In this document: in pieces, positions 12,561 through 25,149 of the stretch | Position numbering within the stretch: position 1 is the stretch's first letter | Layout: every line of letters starts with the position of its first letter | NCBI GenBank assembly: GCA_029891385.1 | Contig: CM057228.1 | Coordinates: forward strand, 37,504,523 to 37,568,522 | Length of the DNA: 64,000 nt | Source of the DNA: Erythroxylum novogranatense | Lineage: Eukaryota > Streptophyta > Magnoliopsida > Malpighiales > Erythroxylaceae | Reading direction: 5' to 3' | Notes under the pieces: generated by a model | Databases searched by the model: none | Seen by the model: the letters and a program-made list of their open reading frames with translations, nothing else | What the model was told of the DNA's origin: nothing | Program-made: the position numbers and the translations under genes

Positions 12561-13034
12561 AAATTAGTTTTGAACTGTGATAGCCAAAGCTCATTTTCAA
12601 GAGGATTTTATCACTTGTTTTAATCTTTTCATTTTCTAAAACCCAAAAAAAAATTTACATGCTTTTTACAATACTTTTTAGTTCTTTAATATTTTCAAAA
12701 ATCAAAACCCCCCTTTCCTTGCTGATTTCACTTACATTTTATGACATATAGGCTAGCTTAGGTTCATTTCAGTAGGTTCCGATTAAGTGAGACGACTTGA
12801 GGTTGTATCCTGTACTGCAATCCTTGGAATTAAATTATTTTTGACTCAGCTTCTAAGGGTTTGATCTTAAGATCGATACGAAGAGCCGATCAATCATCTG
12901 ATACAGATCAGATGAATATAAGGTTAGGTCAGGGAACACATTTTCAAGTAACTTGGTCAAGGTAATGATGCATTAGAAAAAATGTAACTGTAATTGCAAA
13001 AAAAGGATAGTAAAATATATAATGGAAAAAATAG

Positions 13035-14164
13035 TAAATTGTTAAGAGATTCATCCTTGCTATCATAAGGAATAACCATTTCTTTTGGCAAGGATATTTG
13101 ATCTTGCTCATCTATTGGCTTAGTGCCTTATCTAACGCGCAATAAAAATTCACAAAAAGCTAGATTTGATATAGCTCTCATATTTATCATCAAAGAGAAT
13201 TTACACATTTGTGGCCAGAGATGTGAATTTAGAAGGGTCAAGTCAATCAGTTGCTATTTTGTAACTTGGTCAATAATTGACAAAGTTTGACGAAAATTAC
13301 CATAAAAAACAATAATTTTTCCTCCAAAAGGTTTATTATAGTCCATGCTATCTTGAAGTAAATCATGGAATGCTTCAATAACTTCTCGTTTTGCCATAGC
13401 AGCTTCGTCCCATAAGATAAGACTAGATTTAAATATCAATTTTGCAATACTAGTTTGTTTGCTTAATTGACAAACTTTTTTCTTCGATAAATCAAACGGG
13501 ATTTTAAATCTTGAATGAGTTGTTCTACCACTTGGAAGGACTAATGTTGCAATGCCCTATGTAGCAACAACAATTGCAATATGTCCCTGTGATCGTAAAT
13601 TTGCAAGGAGAGCTCGGTATAAGAAAGGGTTTTCGGTTCTGCTAGGACCATCAATAAAAAAACTTCCACCACTTGAAGTCAAAACTGAATTCATAATTAA
13701 ATCAAATATGCACTTCTGCTCATTATTCAACCTTGATTGTAACAATAGGTCTTCTGGATCAATCTGTATATTCATCTTACTTTGTATTTCCTTTGTTTGA
13801 TACTGATGATAATCAACATGAAATTGATGATCAGTAAAATGATAATCGCTCAAACTTTTTCCCATTTGCTCTAGAGATTTATTGATATCTTAAAGGGCCA
13901 TTTTTGTAATGTCATCAGATGTGGAAAAAGAAGCGTACTAGTAGTCAGAACAAAAGTCATCCTTGAATGTTTCCCATAGTTGTTTAGGATTTGTCGATGA
14001 ACAATAGACCAAGGTGTAGCAAATAAAAGTCTGAGGGATGTTGGCATTTGAAAGACAACAACTTCCTCAAGTATTTGTTCCATATAAGAGTCAGAATCTA
14101 GCAATCCTAATTGTAGTGCAGCCTCCCTAAAACAGCTTCTCTTGTCACCGTCAACAGTTAACAA
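13035..14164 (-). pseudogene. Helitron helicase core (PIF1-like), N-terminal half
   Basis: The frame at 14164-13871 contains RSCFREAALQLGLLDSD and VVFQMPTSLRLLFATPW, the region preceding the helicase in Helitron RepHel. The frame at 13865-13557 has LNNEQKCIFD, then FIDGPSRTENPFLYRALL, where the Walker A GGTGKT is replaced by SRTENP. SQGHIAIVVAT follows. The frame at 13439-13254 has the Walker B region ILWDEAAMAKR. Around 13190-13035 MRAISNLAFCEFLLRVR, a stop, then DEQDQISLPKEMVIPY completes the middle. The Walker A loss and the stops make it non-functional. Confidence 0.87.
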
Positions 14165-14199
14165 GTTATCAAATGATGTTGATCATTTAACATATGTGA

Positions 14200-15124
14200 G
14201 TAATAAATAGTAATACCTTTCGCCTTTTCTAGGGTCAACAATAATCATTCTTCCTATTACTTTTCTTCGACTTCTTTTTGGCCATGTTTTTGCTTTTTGA
14301 TTCTAAAAAAAATGTTTAGGAAAAACTTTATAAAGACATTTCATCTCTTCTACCTTTTTATTTGTCAAATTCATCTTGAAAAATTCGGTTAGCATTGTTT
14401 TGGAAAAGTCGACATTTCTCAACAAATAAAACAAATCAGTATTTTTGTCAAAGGAAATGAATTATTGATCTGGGAGGTGAACTTGTAGCATATAAACTAA
14501 TGGATTCATCTTTGTTATACGGAATTCATATATATGCCATAAAGCTTCAGGAGGTGAAATCCAAAGACCTTTTTAGAAATTACCGATTTCATTAATATCA
14601 GTTGTGTTGTCTTGATTGATAATGCTAAAGTTGACAAGGTCATGGCCCTTAAATACATATTTTTATAAGTACTTAACAAGTTTCACAGTTGAACATATTT
14701 TAACATTTATGTGACAATCAAGTAGCATCAAAAGGTACGGATTATGATGAGCAACCCACTTATTATCAACCTCATGTCTACAAATTTTCGCTTTCCTTCC
14801 ATTATCTCTTTGCCTATAACGTACATAACTATCTTCACTATGAACAATAAAAGGAGAAAATTTCTTGGGATAATGATTTTTGCACACACCATTTCTCATG
14901 TGAGGGAAATCTTTGTTCATAAAACCATAAGGACCGTGAATCATATTTTTAATGACAAGAGAATATAGCCACAAATTTTGATCAAGATTAGGTATTTTAG
15001 TAGATATGATCTGATCGTAAGAATATGGATTTAGCAATTTAAAATGCAGTTTAAGTATTAGCAATAAATGAGCATGAGCGAATCCATGCTTCTGAAATTC
15101 AATAACATAAACAAATGTGGCCAC
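14200..15124 (-). pseudogene. Helitron Rep (HUH endonuclease) domain remnant
   Basis: The 153-residue frame at 15124-14663 begins with VIEFQKHGFAHAHLLLIL. The HAH at residues 17-19 is the HUH metal-binding motif of the rolling-circle Rep domain. Further on are MIHGPYGFMNKDFPHMRNG, CKNHYPKKF and RYRQRDNGRKAKICRHEVDN, all typical of this domain. The tail LVKLVKYL leads toward the tyrosine motif, but the frame ends there. Between 14660 and 14200 broken frames hold pieces such as DPRKGERYYY. Rep would nick and join DNA during rolling-circle transposition. The gene is broken. Confidence 0.88.
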
Positions 15125-15426
15125 ATCTCCAAAGATTTGTTTTTTGATTAACTCATTTTTTAGAATTTCAAATTTAGGTCTGAATACTCTAGTTAATAAA
15201 TCTTATCTATCTCTTGCATTTTTTCATGAAATTTAAGATTTTCTTGTATTTCTCTCCACATAGGATTGCAAGTCATAGTATGAAAGTATCTAGTTTACTA
15301 TATTTTTGCACTAAAGCCATTGCATCAAGATAACATCGCTTCATATCTCTTGGACCACTTATAAATGAAGCTGGGAGAACAACTCAACGACCAATTCTAG
15401 AACCTTCTGCTTGACCAATGTTAATA

Positions 15427-16978
15427 CTATCCAAAACACCTTGTAAAATTCTGTCCGTACCTTATTTTGTTTTTTCTATGGAAATCAAGCTGGGAAGTAT
15501 TAATTTTTATATAAGTACCATCAACAAATTGTTGAAGCAAACTTAAGCTATAGAGCAACATGGATTCATCATTTTCTCTCATTTGGAGTCGATAGCAATA
15601 ATGTTCTGTAGTAGGCACAAAGCTATCTTCACAGTTTCCTTCTTCAGCAACTAGTAGTAAAGAAAATAAATTTGATAAATAAAAATATGAAATTAAATAA
15701 CATTTAAAAATGAAAAAATAAAAAGACAATCTTGCCTATGATTTCCAGAGTGAATAATTCAGATGGATCAATAAAGGAGTCGAAATGAACACCATTCTGT
15801 TCATTTGAAACACTGCTCCTGTTTCTTTGTGAAATCAGTCGTTTAATGCCACGATGCCATCCGGATTTACCGTGGGGAAATAAAAGTGGTTATTGAAGCG
15901 GGTCATAACATGTATAATAATATTGAATTCTAAAACTTGTATCGGAGTGAGCATAGACTTGGATGTGAGGCCATTTATCAATTTGTTCATCATTAATTTC
16001 AGTCCATATAGCAGACACTTGTGATGCAGTATGAAGATTATAAACACGTTGATCAAGGCCGGGATAACATCTCAGAACTATTTCATGATTCTCAAGTGAT
16101 GGAATGTCTCTGAGACTTCGAAAGGACTTGGCGTAAGCGTTATCTTGCAAAATTGCCATAATCAATTTTAGTGTACTCTCACGATGTTTATCACAACTGT
16201 TAGTCCTTTTTAGTTCTTCATCAATATCAAAGAAATATAGTTGGATTCCAGATACCTGATTGTTTGTTGACACTAAACTCTATAGGAAATGATAAACTTG
16301 TCCTTGAACATGAAATGTATAAACTCCTTTCTTATTTTTTGTTAGTTCACGATCATATATAGCTCCATAGGAAGTAAAAGCTACATTATTATTGTATGTA
16401 CAAACATTCTTCCTGAAATGTTTTGATACTTTATCATCGGCAAAAAATAACTATCTCAAACCTTAAGGCATTTGAGGAGCATCAATGGAAACTTGTCCTG
16501 ATGAACAACAAAATAATGGAGGTTCAAGATAAAATTATTTTGCATGACAATGTTCACAATTTTGAACAAAACGAAGCTGTTGAGGCTCGACAGGTAAATT
16601 TTGCAAAGTTGCTAACTTTGAGGAAGAGCAACAATGATTTATCCCTTAAGACATATAAAAATAAGATGGTCATTTTATGGAATAGTCAAAATATAGGTTT
16701 AAAAAATTATACCTTGAGTAATATGATTTACATTAAAATCGGAAGATTGATTTTCTATTTGTTCAGTAGAGGATTGATGAATGAGAAGTTGATTGCTAGA
16801 AGGTTCACTATTAACGAAAGAATAGCTATCTTTATCAGTAATTGTTTGATGAAATGCAAGTAAAGCAGTGCTTCTCTTTTTTGCAACTCGAGTCTCTCTA
16901 TATCATCACAACAATTCTTTTTTTTTAATCTTCTGCCATTTCAACATACTTTTGACGCCTTTTGGAATTTATATCCAT
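15427..16978 (-). pseudogene. Helitron RepHel N-terminal region
   Basis: The likely start is the ATG at 16978, which opens with MDINSKRRQKYVEMAED, a typical RepHel N-terminus. Between 16540 and 16280 broken frames give LFFADDKVSKHFRKNV and TKNKKGVYTFHVQGQ. The 127-residue frame at 16273-15890 (IQLYFFDIDEELKR ... VLRCYPGLDQRVYNLHTA ... YTCYDPLQ) is the Helitron-like N domain. It ends in a stop where the family continues PLLFPHGKSGWHRGIK, still readable in frame. At 15729-15427 a frame resembling the following region (CYRLQMRENDESMLL) is present. The plus-strand ORF at 16423-16863 is a shadow of this gene. Confidence 0.87.
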
Positions 16979-17931
16979 ATTTGAATGCCCGAATGATGCA
17001 GACAACATTGACGTTTATGATGTATCAATTGATAATATTTATTCAAAATATCAAAATATTTGTAGTAACAATATTAGCGGAACATATATATAATTATGTA
17101 TATAATTAATAAGATTTAATATATACTATAAATATGATTAAACGAGATATGTATAAAAAACTATATATTACATTAATAAATATTGGGCATAATTAGAAAA
17201 TGTGAAGATATTACAGGCAAGAAAAATGAAGCAATAATATCATCTTTATTTATGAACATAAGACAATACATGTAGCAAATTATAGATTTAATAAAGAGTT
17301 TATCATGAAGCACTAACATCTTTATTTGTTAATATAAAAAATCTAACAAGGATAAATTTGACAAATAAGGTTAACAATACATTTAACAAAAATCTAACAA
17401 ACTATATATTAAACATATAAGGTTTTCTAAATATTTAATCAATAAGTAAAATTTGAAAAGTTTTCAAAATAATATGGGTTGAATATAGCATAAGATAAAT
17501 AAAGGATCAAGAGATATATAAAAAGTTAATTCATGGCAATACGATGTAACTAAATACAACAATAACATAAAATTGTATATGTAAGTCATGAAATATGAAA
17601 AATAAACAAGAAACTAATTATCATATTAATGAAAAGGAATATGTCATGAACAAGTATACCAGAATATTATATAATACATTTTGTGGCGTAAGTAAACATG
17701 CCTTAATAGTGCAAGATTCAACCGGACACTAAGAAGAAAACCTAAAAAGAATGAAGGTTAAATGTGGTGAGGGAAACAATTTGAGAAAATTGAAAATCTA
17801 ATTGCAAATATGAAATGATATTTAGTCTAGGACGTATAAATTCAAAATGATGAATGCAAATAGTTAATTTAAGTTAAAATAAGAAAAGAATTTGCCAACT
17901 TTTGTGTTAAAAAAAATTTAGTCAGGCTATG

Positions 17932-17982
17932 ACTTATTTTAAGTCACAACATGACTGCAAATCACGGGTGTGACTTTTGATA
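17932..17982. repeat. GTCAC-word patch
   Basis: TATGACTTATTTTAAGTCACAA and ATCACGGGTGTGACTTT are members of the word family seen at 324-645. Confidence 0.6.
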
Positions 17983-19204
17983 ACATTTTTAATGTCTGTA
18001 TTTATTTTCTATATTTTTCCATCTACACTTTACATTTTAAAATTTTCATTCCAAAATTAGGCGATAATTAAATGATATAAGCAATATAAAGAGAATGAAT
18101 ATAAAAATGTACGCCCGTGAATGCATAATATAATACATCATTAACAATTTAAAATTGACAAATTTAATAACTATAATAAATAAAATTAACAAAATTAATA
18201 AGTATAATTAATAATCAATAATATTAAGCATCGGTATTATCGTGATAATATAAGTTAGTTTTAATATTTAGTTCAAACAAAAGAATTAAATAAATGAAAA
18301 AAGTAACAAACAAAAGAATAACTTACTAAAATCAACAGCCTCTTCTTTCTTTGCTAAACTAGGAAACGTTATTTATCTCCTTGTTTCTCTGAAACAAGAA
18401 ATCCGATCTATTTAGGTTAAAGATGAAGAAAAGTAATAGGAGAAAGTAGGTCAGAGAAGTTAAGTTCGTATAAAGAAGTTGTTCGATTGGTTAGGTCAAA
18501 TATGATCGTAGTGTTAGGTTAGAGAAGTTAATTTAAAGAGCAAAAAGATAAAGATATTAATGAATTCTTTCTAAAATAAATAATTATGATGTAACTTCTT
18601 TTAATTACAAAATGACTGTACGGCGTGATTGGTTAAGACTGAACGAGTACTATTCTGTTTACTGAAATATCAATATCGGTATAAAAATTGTTTACAAATA
18701 TTTTTGTCTTTTTTTTGTTTCTTAAACAATGACATAAAAAGTTTTAAATTGACTAAAATTGTTGATAAATTTCAACGAATTCAGAATTGAAATTTATACA
18801 ATGTAATTAAATAAATAAATGTTTTATAATAATCCGAAAATGTTAAGGGTAAAAATAATATAAGGTAATAATAAATAATACTAAGTGTAATCATAAAATT
18901 AATTGGTTAAAAAGCAAAAATATATATGGAATAATTATTAATTATTATATAATAATAATCACTTAAATGATCACACTTCCGCCTAAATAAAATTTATACA
19001 AAATTAATTAAATAATTAAAATATGAACATATTTTAAATGAAAGTAATTCATTAATAAATCTAAATAAAAATGTAATTAATAAATTAAGCTTAGAGTAAT
19101 GGGGTCACTTAATTTAGACTTTTATATCAAGTGTAAATTATATATAATTAATTAACTGATTAAATAATAATTAAATGATTGATTATTTAAATGAGAGCAG
19201 ACTG

Positions 19205-19206
<2 letters not shown>

Positions 19207-19235
<29 letters not shown>
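19207..19235. repeat. (AT)n microsatellite
   Basis: Uninterrupted AT run of 29 bp. Confidence 0.95.
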
Positions 19236-19236
<1 letters not shown>

Positions 19237-20194
19237 CTCAATAAAACATTTAAAATTAAGATATCTATTTTCAACAAACGACAAAATCCATTTCACATGT
19301 TTAATTAATTTAGATAAATCTAGAGTAACTATTTTTTAATGGTTTAAAATATTTAAACCATTGTTAACTAATTAAATTTAATATAATAAAGTTTTTTAAT
19401 ATAATAAATAAATTCAGTCAATGTTAACAATAATTAATTGAGTCAAATAATAATTAATGAATAATAATTAATAGTTATGATAATATAATTGATAAATTAT
19501 AAATAATATATAATAATGTTATTATAAATATATATAGTAAAAATAAAGAATAATAATAAGTAGTTAATATTAATTGGCACTATCTAAATATATATTTATT
19601 TGCACAATTTAAATAAACTTAAACAATGGTTTAATAATTTAGTTTGATATAATTAATAGTAATGAGAATATAATTAATCAATTCAATAATTATTATTAAC
19701 TATTGATATATAATTATTTGATTTATTAAAATATAGTTAGTTGATTAAGTAGTAAATATTAATATATGATATATATGTTATTTCACTAATGATTATTGTT
19801 AAACTATTATTAATTATTATATAGTTCATATCGAAGTTACTTAAATAATAATGAAATAATTTTTATATGATTAATAGTTATTATAATATAATCATTTAAT
19901 TATTTTAATATATATAATAATGTTATTATATATATTTAGTATATAAAATTCAAGAAAAGTGCGCAATATTTAAATATACTAAAATTGTTGTAAATTATTT
20001 TATATAATTAATAGTTATTAGAATATAATAAATTCATGCGATTATTATTAATAATAATTAGGATTTAATTAATTAATGATTTATTAAAATATAATTACTT
20101 CATTAATAAGTAAATATTAATATTTGGTATATATCTTAATGCAGTAATGATAATTGTTTATTATAATGAACTATTATATATAAAAAAAGAAACA

Positions 20195-20265
20195 AGTCAC
20201 AAGTCACAAGCGCGACCCTGAATAAGTGTCACGGGTGTGACCTAAGATGTTACACTTGTGACATA
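20195..20265. repeat. GTCAC-word patch
   Basis: CAAGTCACAAGTCACAAGCGCGAC, then GTGTCACGGGTGTGACCT and GTTACACTTGTGAC: another cluster of the inverted-word family, on both strands. Confidence 0.7.
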
Positions 20266-21181
20266 AATCATTGTTAAATTCTTTTTCTTGTTTTGTAAGG
20301 AACATTTTGAATAAAATGATTTAATTAAAATTTTAAAAAGACACTCACATATTAATTGACAATGTATGATTTATCGTTGTTAATAAATTAATTTTGATAT
20401 AATTAATAACAATTACGACATAATTAAATTTTATTAAAACAATTAATTTATAAATTTATTATCACATGTATTCAGATATTACAAATAATAATTAAAATAT
20501 AATTAATTGATTGATGTTTTAAATTAAAAGAAATCGATTAAATAGTTAATATTGACATTTGCATGTATCACACTCCATTATTAATTATTATTAATTATGA
20601 TTATGCGATATTTAGTGTGTATAAATTTGTAATTAGTGATGCCTGTTAATTAACAGTCACATGGAAATATGATTCAGCAACCTTTTATGAAATAATTACA
20701 TACTTCATTAAAACATTTTTAATTAACTGAGTAATCATGACATGATCGTTTAACTAATTAATTATAATATATTTAAGAAACATGAGAATTCATTTTCCAT
20801 TTAAATATAATAAACAAAATAAATGGTTAATTGTGAATAATAATTACTGAAAATGAAAAAGGTATTTGTGAAATGATATATTATGAAAAGGAAAAGAAAG
20901 CATTTGTTGCTGATTAATATAAAATAAACATATCAATTCATTCACCACTGTAAATTTTTGTTTTAAATGAAACCTTAATTAATTATTGCTATTGATACTT
21001 CATAAAATAATAAATTTTCCATGACCTTAAATCTAATAATTGTTGCTTTATTAATTTTAAATCAGGTAAATATAAATTCATATTCTTATAAGAAGCAAAA
21101 GATTTAACCATATACGCATTTCATTATATAAAAAAAGACCCAATCGTATATAATAAAAATAAGATGTAGACTATCATTATC

Positions 21182-22886
21182 TTAAAATCGATTTGATACA
21201 GAAAAGTGACTTCTCTTTAGACAAGGGGGCACAATAGATAGGAAACTACCAATTGGAGGTCGCCTAATTGACCTATAAGTAGTCTTATTGTACGGGATCC
21301 TATAAAATTTTAAGAAAGGTAAAATGACTCGTTACATTTCTAAGACGTATGAGTTTTTTTCGAAAACAAATACATAATTGGTGACCCAAAAACAGAAGGC
21401 TGTGGGGTTTGTGGTTGAGCAAATTTAACTGGTTCGATAACTCATCGTGGAATTGAAGTAAATGGCAATAAAGTTTCATTGGCAGCTGTTGCATGAGGTG
21501 ATCCAAAGAAAATAGATCTAGCATTTAACGAATTAATGTAGGGCGCAGAAGCTGGGGTGGTTAAACTAAAATACCACGGTTTATTTGGGTTAGAATATTG
21601 CGACACCAATAACAATTGATCTCGTCGAAAGATGTTTGGAGAATTCTAATGTTTCTTCAAATTCAGTGAATATATGATATCCAGGATGGTCGAAAATTGG
21701 AAAAATGGTTTCATACCCTATAATAAAAATAAAATTTTGAATTATATATTAATAGAATACCACACTTTAGAAAAACAATCAGAATATAAAGAAGAGGAAT
21801 ACGTATGAACATCACCTTCCATAAATAACAAAACAAAGATGGGGGGTTGACCAAGAACATCTTGTAAAGTCTAGATGGATAATAGTTGGCAATAATTTTA
21901 AATGCAAATAAAAATCTATTCATGAAAGGCACAAGGTACGTATAAAAACTTGAGAAATATAAAAATATTATAAAGTTGTTAAAAGGTTTGTTTTTTCATA
22001 AGAGATGTTATAATTTTATTGTTAAGGAGTAAGCATACTTGCATCAAAATAATAATAAATTGTTCATAGTTTTTATGCATTGTTGATACGGCAACTTCCA
22101 AAGTAAACATAATGAAATGTGCCAACCTATAAAAATCAAACCAAAATATGACGTTGGGAAATTATCAAAAGGGACATAAAATTGAAAATATAAAGAAAAA
22201 TTATACATATCGACTTACATTTTTGTCAATGAAATTTTCCGTAATTTTGTTTAAGGCAAAATATCTTTAATCGAGAAAAGAAAGGAAAAAATGAAGATTA
22301 GTAACAAGTTTAAAATGATAAATCCCAAAATAAAATTTAGAGATTCAATAGGTAAATAATATTGAAAAAAACACATAATTGATAGAGTCTGGAAATTACC
22401 AAAATAGGTCTACAGCTTTCATCATGACCTGTTAGATAAGCAGGTCATTGTGCGATTTCATCCGTAAATTCATCACCTGTTAATTTCTTATATTTCAAAA
22501 CAAAAAAATAGAAAAATAGAAGAATGAAAATAATATGTATAAAAAGGATCAAGAAAATTATAAAAATACCTATAAAAATGCTTTCTCTCTAAAAAAGGCA
22601 AGTTTTTAATTTTTTTGCAGCTAAATTAACATTATTGTCATTAGCTCTTAAGAACCTTGCAATGCAATTCTTGGTTCAAAATTTTTATGTGATCAAGTAA
22701 AAAATAATGTAATGCGAAGTAAATATTTAATGCAAAATTTATATCAATTTGCTTCTTCCTGGTTAAAATATGAAAGAGTAAAGAAAATAAGCAGTTACCT
22801 AATGTTGTGATAAGGAGTTTTCTTTGCAACAAACCTAATAACATATTTAATTTTTGAACTTGAGATATATTTTCTGCGTAACTCAT
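21182..22886 (-). pseudogene. Sec14-like CRAL-TRIO domain protein pseudogene, multi-exon
   Basis: Minus-strand exons spliced at GT-AG sites read through a plant Sec14p-like phosphatidylinositol-transfer protein. The first is 22886-22799 (starts MSYAENISQ). Next comes about 22700-22571 (CIARFLRANDNNVNLAAKKI, the CRAL-TRIO N segment). Then 22476-22400 (GDEFTDEIAQ stop PAYLTGHDES), 22264-22219 (CLKQNYGKFH stop), and 22126 to about 22040 (FTLEVAVSTMHKNYEQFI). The sixth, 21948-21816, has IIANYYPSRLYKMFLVNPPS and LFCYLWK, the lipid-binding core. The last, 21717-21182, has NPNKPWYFSLTTPA and SLNARSIFFGSPHA and ends [16 protein letters not shown]...SVSNRF stop. At least five in-frame stops plus shifts show it is dead. 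Retained introns mean it is an old genomic copy, not a retrocopy. Confidence 0.82.
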
Positions 22887-23784
22887 TTTGAAGAAATGAA
22901 ACAAGAGGATGAGAACGGAATTGGAAATGAAATAAGAATGGAATTTAATTCTTCTTAATTAGACTTTAAATAAAAGGAAGACTTCTTTGTAAAATGTAAA
23001 ATATATTAAATGTTTATTAAAGCAATATTAATTATCTACAGATTTCATCAGTAACAACTAGATAAATTGTCATTTTAAATAGTTGACCTATAAATTCAAA
23101 ATATTGCCTAACTGAGGGCGAGGTATCCCCGAAAATATTGAAACATAAAAAGGTTACAGATATGCATAAGATTTTGTCATCGGGAGGAAAGGAGTAGAAT
23201 TGATTTAAGCAAAATTCCAAATATACATTAACGAAAGTGAAATCATGTTTGAATGTGCTATTAAAAGTTTTAAATTAAATGATATCTTAATTGAAAAGGG
23301 TCTAATTGGGTTTATTTAACGGGTGTGACAAGTTAATATTAATTGCATTATCGTTAATATTATTAATTATTATATATCTTGTATATATATGTATATGTAT
23401 TATAGTTTGTATTAAGTCGAATTATTTGAATATACTTAAATATTATTAATTTTGATATGATATAAACAAGTTTATACTTCAAAAGTTGTCGAAAATAATA
23501 TTTGATCGATATGTTGCTATATTAATAATTAATGTAATCATTATGAATTATTATACAGTTCATATGAGTGAAATTTTTTCGTCCTATTGAAACATAATTT
23601 TGATATGATAAATGGTTATTATAATATAATAAATTAATTATATCAAACATAAATATAATGTTATTATACATATTTAGTATATGGCTAGTTGATTCAGTAG
23701 TCAATGTTAATATTTGCTGCATTAATGATTGTTGTTAATATTATTAATTATTATAATACATATACATAGTTAATTACAAGAAAA
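22887..23784. other. AT-rich intergenic stretch
   Basis: The minus-strand frame at 23220-23032 (62 residues) is slightly less AT-rich than its surroundings but matches no family I recognise. Nothing else supportable is seen. Confidence 0.5.
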
Positions 23785-23865
23785 AAGTCACAGGGGTGAC
23801 TCAAATAATCACACCTGTGACTCAATCACGGGTGCGACTAATTTAAGTCACACCCGTGACTCGAC
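23785..23865. repeat. GTCAC-word array
   Basis: Five words in both orientations occur within about 80 bp: AAGTCACAGGGGTGACT, AATCACACCTGTGACT, AATCACGGGTGCGACT and AAGTCACACCCGTGACT. The array sits in long TA-rich flanks. Confidence 0.8.
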
Positions 23866-24269
23866 TATATATATATAATAATAAACAGTTTATATTAATT
23901 CGAATTATTTTAATACCGTGACTATATATAGTCAAATAATTATTATGTAGTTATATTGAAATAACATGATGACATATATATATGTCACCATTTTTGTTTC
24001 ATAAACCAATAGTTCTAAAGGATTAACAAGATACTTACTTGATAAAATTCTCAAATCTTCAAAAAATCACGAAGCTCTAATCTTCATGCAACTCAAGTAT
24101 ACCATTGTAGAGGTTAGCAAGTTTCGGTTTTTCTTGAGACAAATAAAAGAAAACTAAAGTTGTGAGGAGAATTAAACATATAAAAGTAAGGTATGACTTA
24201 GGTGAAGGTTTGATGAAAAACTTTGTGTAAAAGGAGAAGTTGAAAACGCAAAAATGAAAAAAAATGGAA

Positions 24270-24349
24270 GAAGAAAATGAAGAGGCTATTCAGTGAAGAA
24301 CGCAACTCGCGACCTACTTTCTTCACCGAACAGCCTCTTCATTTTCTTC
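24270..24349. repeat. perfect-arm hairpin, 31-bp stem
   Basis: The left arm (24270-24300, GAAGAAAATGAAGAGGCT...) and right arm (24319-24349) are reverse complements over 31 nt with two mismatches, enclosing an 18-nt loop that holds ACTCGCGACC. On the minus strand both mismatches become G-U pairs, so a minus-strand transcript would form an unbroken stem. Fold-back element, small-RNA precursor or insertion scar are all possible. Confidence 0.75.
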
Positions 24350-24689
24350 ATGACATCGCTGAAGAATCGTGCAACTTTCTAACTTCTTTTGAAAGAGTTA
24401 CTTCTGAACATCTTTTGATATTTTTGTCGATGTCCAAAAGATATGGGACTTGAACCATTAGACTCATAACACACTAATCTACATCTCCACCAAAAATCTT
24501 AGCTATCTGAAATTATTTGGGAAAGATTAAACAAAAAATGTGGGACTAGTATGATCAAGTCATTATACATATTTAGTATATAGCTAGTTGATTAAGTAAT
24601 CAATGTTAATATTTGCTGCATTAATGATTGTTGTTAATTAATAATTAATATTATTAATTATTACATAGTATATTTATATGTTGTTAATT

Positions 24690-24800
24690 AGATGAAGGGA
24701 TGACTCAAATAAGTCACAACCGTGACTTAAATGGAGTTATAGTCATGAGCATGACTTAAATAAGTCACACCCTAATTGAAATTTAAGTTACACCCGTGAC
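24690..24800. repeat. GTCAC-word array
   Basis: ATGACTCAAATAAGTCACAA, CCGTGACTTAAATGGAGT, ATGAGCATGACTTAAATAAG and TTACACCCGTGACTTGA form another cluster of the family. It resembles the array at 25150-25315, with which it shares the AAATGGAGTT/AAATGAAGTT linker. Confidence 0.75.
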
Positions 24801-25027
24801 TTGATTATATATATAATAATAAACAATTTATATTAATTTGAATTTTGAAATAACATGACTATATATACTCAAATAATTATTACGTAATTATATTGAAATA
24901 ATAGGATGGTAAAATAAATAAATAATAAAATTATATATATAATAATAATAAATAGAAAAAATATATATTAAAATTCTATAATAAAATTATATATATAATA
25001 AAAAAAGAATAAAAATTATAACATAGT

Positions 25028-25070
25028 CACGGTTGTGATAATAAGTAAGAGGCGTGAGGCCCGTGACTCA
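25028..25070. repeat. short GTCAC-word patch
   Basis: TAGTCACGGTTGTGATA and GGCCCGTGACTCATA, in TA-rich DNA. Confidence 0.55.
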
Positions 25071-25149
25071 TATAACTAATATCTATATATACAATATATA
25101 TATACAAATTTTAAAAATAATAAAATAATAAAATAAAATTATTTATATA

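Larger units (their letters stand above)
10976..13025. mobile_element. ~2-kb insertion splitting the Helitron helicase
   Basis: The helicase reading stops at about 13035 after motif-like YDSKDESLN and resumes at about 10965 before MINRCVLCPTN, so this block is inserted DNA. It contains a CGTCGCGACG word array (11205-11400), a promoter-proximal-like GGGTTCCCTTCGGGG duplication near 11575, and a tandem repeat block (12180-12560). No coding domain is recognised. The exact ends and target duplication could not be fixed. It may be a solo LTR or a non-autonomous element, since it carries the same word array as the LTRs at 27.5, 31.9, 38.9 and 43.0 kb. Confidence 0.6.
8643..16978 (-). mobile_element. 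degenerate Helitron with RepHel and RPA-like genes
   Basis: On the minus strand, from 16978 downward, domains appear in Helitron order. First comes the RepHel N-terminus, then the Helitron-like N domain, the Rep HUH domain and a PIF1-type SF1 helicase, which is interrupted by a ~2-kb insertion at 10976-13025. RPA-like OB-fold pieces and an RPA zinc finger follow. Frames are broken by many stops and shifts, so the element is inactive. Terminal TC...CTRR and the 3' hairpin were not located, so element limits are only those of the coding remnants. The left side is interrupted by solo LTR A. Confidence 0.85.
16979..21181. other. AT-rich intergenic DNA with no recognised gene
   Basis: The stretch is dominated by A/T runs and TAATTA-type words with stops in all frames. 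It holds two short GTCAC-word patches and one microsatellite, listed separately. I see no coding domain, RNA gene or clear transposon end. Confidence 0.7.

Noticed and set aside
16423..16863. 146-codon plus-strand ORF
   Set aside because: It overlaps the minus-strand Helitron N-terminal region, whose family motifs are readable in the opposite frames; the plus frame has no recognisable domain.
21400..21680. FG-nucleoporin-like segment (SIFFGSP, PSVFGSP)
   Set aside because: It lies in frame with the last exon of the Sec14-like pseudogene, whose C-terminal region is naturally rich in such Ser/Pro segments.
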